Source: Planctomycetaceae bacterium
GTDB taxonomy: Bacteria; Planctomycetota; Planctomycetia; Pirellulales; Pirellulaceae
Assembly: GCA_007124535.1 (NCBI GenBank)
Contig: SLEY01000369.1
Span: 1-9,170, forward strand
DNA: 9,170 bases
Reading direction: 5' to 3'
Notes under the pieces: generated by a model
Databases searched by the model: none
Told to the model about the DNA's origin: nothing
Seen by the model: only the letters and a program-made list of their open reading frames with translations
Translations under genes and position numbers: made by a program
In this document: positions 7,946 through 9,170 of the stretch, in pieces
Layout: each line of letters starts with the position of its first letter
How positions within the stretch are numbered: position 1 is the stretch's first letter

Positions 7946-8194
7946 CTACGGGACCGGGACGATATTGACTCGGCGGCCGCGCCGATCGAAATGGACGCGT
8001 CCCTCGGTCAGTGCGAACAGGGTATAGTCATTTCCCATGCCCACGTTCGCTCCGGGGTGAAAACGGGTACCGACCTGGCGGACCAGGATATTCCCCGAAA
8101 TCACCAGTTGACCGCCAAATTTCTTGACCCCGCGTCGTTGCGCGTTCGAATCCCGGCCATTTCGGCTGGAACCTTGCCCTTTCTTATGAGCCAT
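7946..8194 (-). CDS. rpmA: 50S ribosomal protein L27 (bL27)
   Basis: An 82-residue protein of normal L27 length. The conserved blocks are present: MAHKKGQGSSRNGRDS at the N-terminus, QRRGVKKFGGQ, GNILVRQ and RFHPGANVGMGNDYTLFAL. L27 sits near the peptidyl transferase centre of the large subunit with its flexible N-terminus close to the tRNA ends. That N-terminus begins directly at MAHKKG, without the cleavable extension found in many Firmicutes. A GGTGA three bases before the ATG (8198-8202) is a partial Shine-Dalgarno match. It is followed by obg as in many bacteria, but rplU (L21), the usual upstream partner, is not here: the gene upstream is an unrelated protein 193 bases away. Confidence 0.98.
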   Translation of the reverse strand: MAHKKGQGSSRNGRDSNAQRRGVKKFGGQLVISGNILVRQVGTRFHPGANVGMGNDYTLFALTEGRVHFDRRGRRVNIVPVP

Positions 8195-8214
8195 ATTTCA
8201 CCCGTCGTTGTGGT

Positions 8215-8268
8215 AAAAAGCCGCTGAAATCGATCGGTACCGCCCGGACCAACGGGGAAAGCCAGCGG
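8215..8268 (-). terminator. Possible stem plus T-run ahead of rpmA
   Basis: On the minus strand CCGCTG (8268-8263) pairs with CAGCGG (8226-8221), followed at once by CTTTTT (8220-8215). This could end transcription of the upstream gene or act as an attenuator in the rpmA leader, since it stops 20 bases before the rpmA ATG. The stem is only 6 bp with a 36-base loop, so support is weak. The rest of the 8195-8387 spacer shows no convincing promoter; an 8-base palindrome CGGTACCG occurs twice in it (8235-8242 and 8354-8361). Confidence 0.25.
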
Positions 8269-8371
8269 GCAACCCCCGAAAGTCACCGAACGCCGCACGC
8301 CAAAAAGTGGAAACGAAGCTTGCCAAGGGGCAGGCCGCGGTGTCAGCGAAGCGCGGTACCGGGAACATACT

Positions 8372-8393
8372 CGTCAAACTGGCAAGTTTAACG
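8372..8393 (-). other. Hairpin containing the stop codon of the upstream gene
   Basis: A 9-bp stem (eight Watson-Crick pairs and one G-U on the minus-strand transcript) with a four-base TGCC loop: CGTTAAACT at 8393-8385 pairs with AGTTTGACG at 8380-8372. The TAA stop (8390-8388) is in the first arm. No T-run follows, so it is not a standard intrinsic terminator, but it may mark or protect the 3' end of the message. Confidence 0.4.
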
Positions 8394-9170
8394 GTAAACC
8401 CAGAGATGATCAAGCCGTTGCTCGATCCCATATTGGGACAGGATGTGTCGCTGTTCGTCTTCTTGCGAAACGGCGGGGATGCCGAACCGGATTTCCCGTT
8501 CGTGTTCGTTGTGGGTATCGCCCGGCCGCCAGAAATTCAGTTGGAGCGTTTTGTACTGGTGGACGACATCGCCGTCGGAGGTCTCGGCGGTGCGGTAGGC
8601 ATTGGTCAGACCTTGGACGAGGATCGAGAAGAAATCGATTCGCGGATCGACGTCTTTCCAAGTGGCCACTCCCCAAACGCCGTCGGTTTCATCGCGGCCG
8701 ACGGGGATGGGGATGCGGGAGATTTCCGCCGAATTACGGAGCGGTTGCCCCCCGGTTTCTCGGCGTGCGATGACCGGCATGGCGACGGGGATCAGGCGAT
8801 CGAGGTAGGCTTTCTGTTCGCGGCGTGTTTCCAAGATGAACTTCGGGTAGAAGCGCACGGAGGCTTCGGGTTGGGCCGCCCCCACGTTCAGGACCTCGTC
8901 GGCCCGTTGGGTTTCATACGTCCGGTTTTTGAACTCGTCTTCGACCGGCACCGGCGTCAGGTGCTCCCCCAAATTGCGAACTCGATACACCATGTACCAG
9001 ACGAGCTTTCGTTGCATTTTTCCGGTCGGTTGCGGCACATCCACATGCACCATCCGTAGCGGTTTGAAAGAAAACTCCAGGTTCCAAACGTTTTGCCGCA
9101 ACACGACTCGCGACGCTTTTTGGCGCAGGGACTGGGTCTCGGGCGTGTAGTTCGGTGTCCAATCCAGTCG
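8388..9170 (-). CDS. Conserved protein of unknown function, N-terminus outside window
   Basis: The reading frame is open from the window edge to the TAA at 8388, giving at least 260 residues. A GTG at 9104 would allow a 238-residue reading, but 22 further in-frame residues upstream (including DWTPNYTPETQSLRQ) look like real protein, so the gene is treated as truncated by the window. I do not recognise a named family. The visible part is soluble, rich in aromatic and charged residues, has no cysteine and no membrane segment, and includes distinctive stretches WNLEFSFKPLRM, PTGKMQRKLVWYMVYRVRN, DFFSILVQGLTNAYR and NFWRPGDTHNEHEREIRFG; it ends LDHLWVYR. These resemble hypothetical proteins I remember from planctomycetes, but that is recall, not a search. 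A signal peptide or anchor could lie in the missing part. It is separated from rpmA by 193 bases and may belong to another transcript. Confidence 0.75.
   Translation of the reverse strand, partial: RLDWTPNYTPETQSLRQKASRVVLRQNVWNLEFSFKPLRMVHVDVPQPTGKMQRKLVWYMVYRVRNLGEHLTPVPVEDEFKNRTYETQRADEVLNVGAAQPEASVRFYPKFILETRREQKAYLDRLIPVAMPVIARRETGGQPLRNSAEISRIPIPVGRDETDGVWGVATWKDVDPRIDFFSILVQGLTNAYRTAETSDGDVVHQYKTLQLNFWRPGDTHNEHEREIRFGIPAVSQEDEQRHILSQYGIEQRLDHLWVYR

Noticed and set aside
5625..8227. Two plus-strand open frames of over 460 codons (5625-7043 and 6839-8227)
   Set aside because: They overlie the oxidoreductase, obg and rpmA, all firmly identified on the minus strand; their translations look like shadow sequence with no family features.
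8310..8380. TTGACG and TTGGCA words as -35 boxes for an rpmA promoter
   Set aside because: Neither has a plausible -10 box at 16-18 bases, so no promoter is called.
8323..8386. Inverted repeat of TGGCAAG and CTTGCCA about 55 bases apart in the rpmA upstream spacer
   Set aside because: One arm is already used in the much better hairpin at 8372-8393; a 7-bp match over this distance is likely chance.
8307..9059. A 250-codon plus-strand frame opposite the unrecognised upstream gene
   Set aside because: The minus frame runs open to the window edge and has protein-like stretches; the plus translation is rich in Gly, Asp and Val in a shadow-like pattern. Since the minus gene is itself unnamed, this is slightly less certain than the other rejections.
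1..9170. Search by eye for CRISPR arrays, tRNAs, IS ends, integrases, toxin-antitoxin or phage-defence genes
   Set aside because: None seen; the coding content is housekeeping and metabolic, with no sign of a mobile or defence island.

Overview
The window is GC-rich and densely coded, with every convincing gene on the minus strand. The content is mostly housekeeping: ribosomal protein L27, the ribosome-assembly GTPase Obg, two 3'-5' exoribonucleases, a nitrilase-superfamily amidase, a Gfo/Idh/MocA oxidoreductase and a phospholipase-D-type lipid synthase. The flavour of the proteins (an Obg with a short C-terminus and a TKAE-type G4 motif, a YhaM-like OB-HD protein directly before RNase R, a conserved protein of unknown function that resembles planctomycete proteins I remember) suggests a Planctomycetes chromosome, perhaps Pirellulales-like. 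That placement is inference from memory and no marker here proves it.

Layout in the direction of transcription (right to left). (1) 9170-8388: the 3' part of an unrecognised, cysteine-free conserved protein whose start lies outside the window; a 9-bp hairpin contains its stop codon. (2) 8387-8195: a 193-base spacer with a possible stem followed by a T-run. (3) 8194-5730: rpmA, obg and a Gfo/Idh/MocA oxidoreductase; obg follows rpmA by 24 bases and the oxidoreductase start overlaps the obg stop. (4) 5729-5548: a spacer holding a nested inverted repeat and then a good sigma70-like promoter candidate. (5) 5547-1419: a tightly overlapping three-gene unit, YhaM-like exoribonuclease, RNase R and an N-carbamoylputrescine amidase-like enzyme, each overlapping the next by a few bases. 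(6) 1418-1344: a short spacer with an 8-bp stem-loop. (7) 1343-15: a two-HKD-motif cardiolipin synthase/phospholipase D protein with its own good Shine-Dalgarno.

Functionally the two units fit translation and RNA turnover: L27 and Obg serve the large ribosomal subunit, and YhaM plus RNase R degrade RNA from the 3' end, with RNase R able to unwind structured RNA. The amidase (polyamine route) and the oxidoreductase look like metabolic passengers in these operons. No tRNA, rRNA, CRISPR array, insertion sequence, integrase or phage gene was seen. I did not find a clearly new system; the points worth a second look are the exoribonuclease pair, the intergenic inverted repeat, the divergent Obg G4 motif and the unrecognised partial gene.
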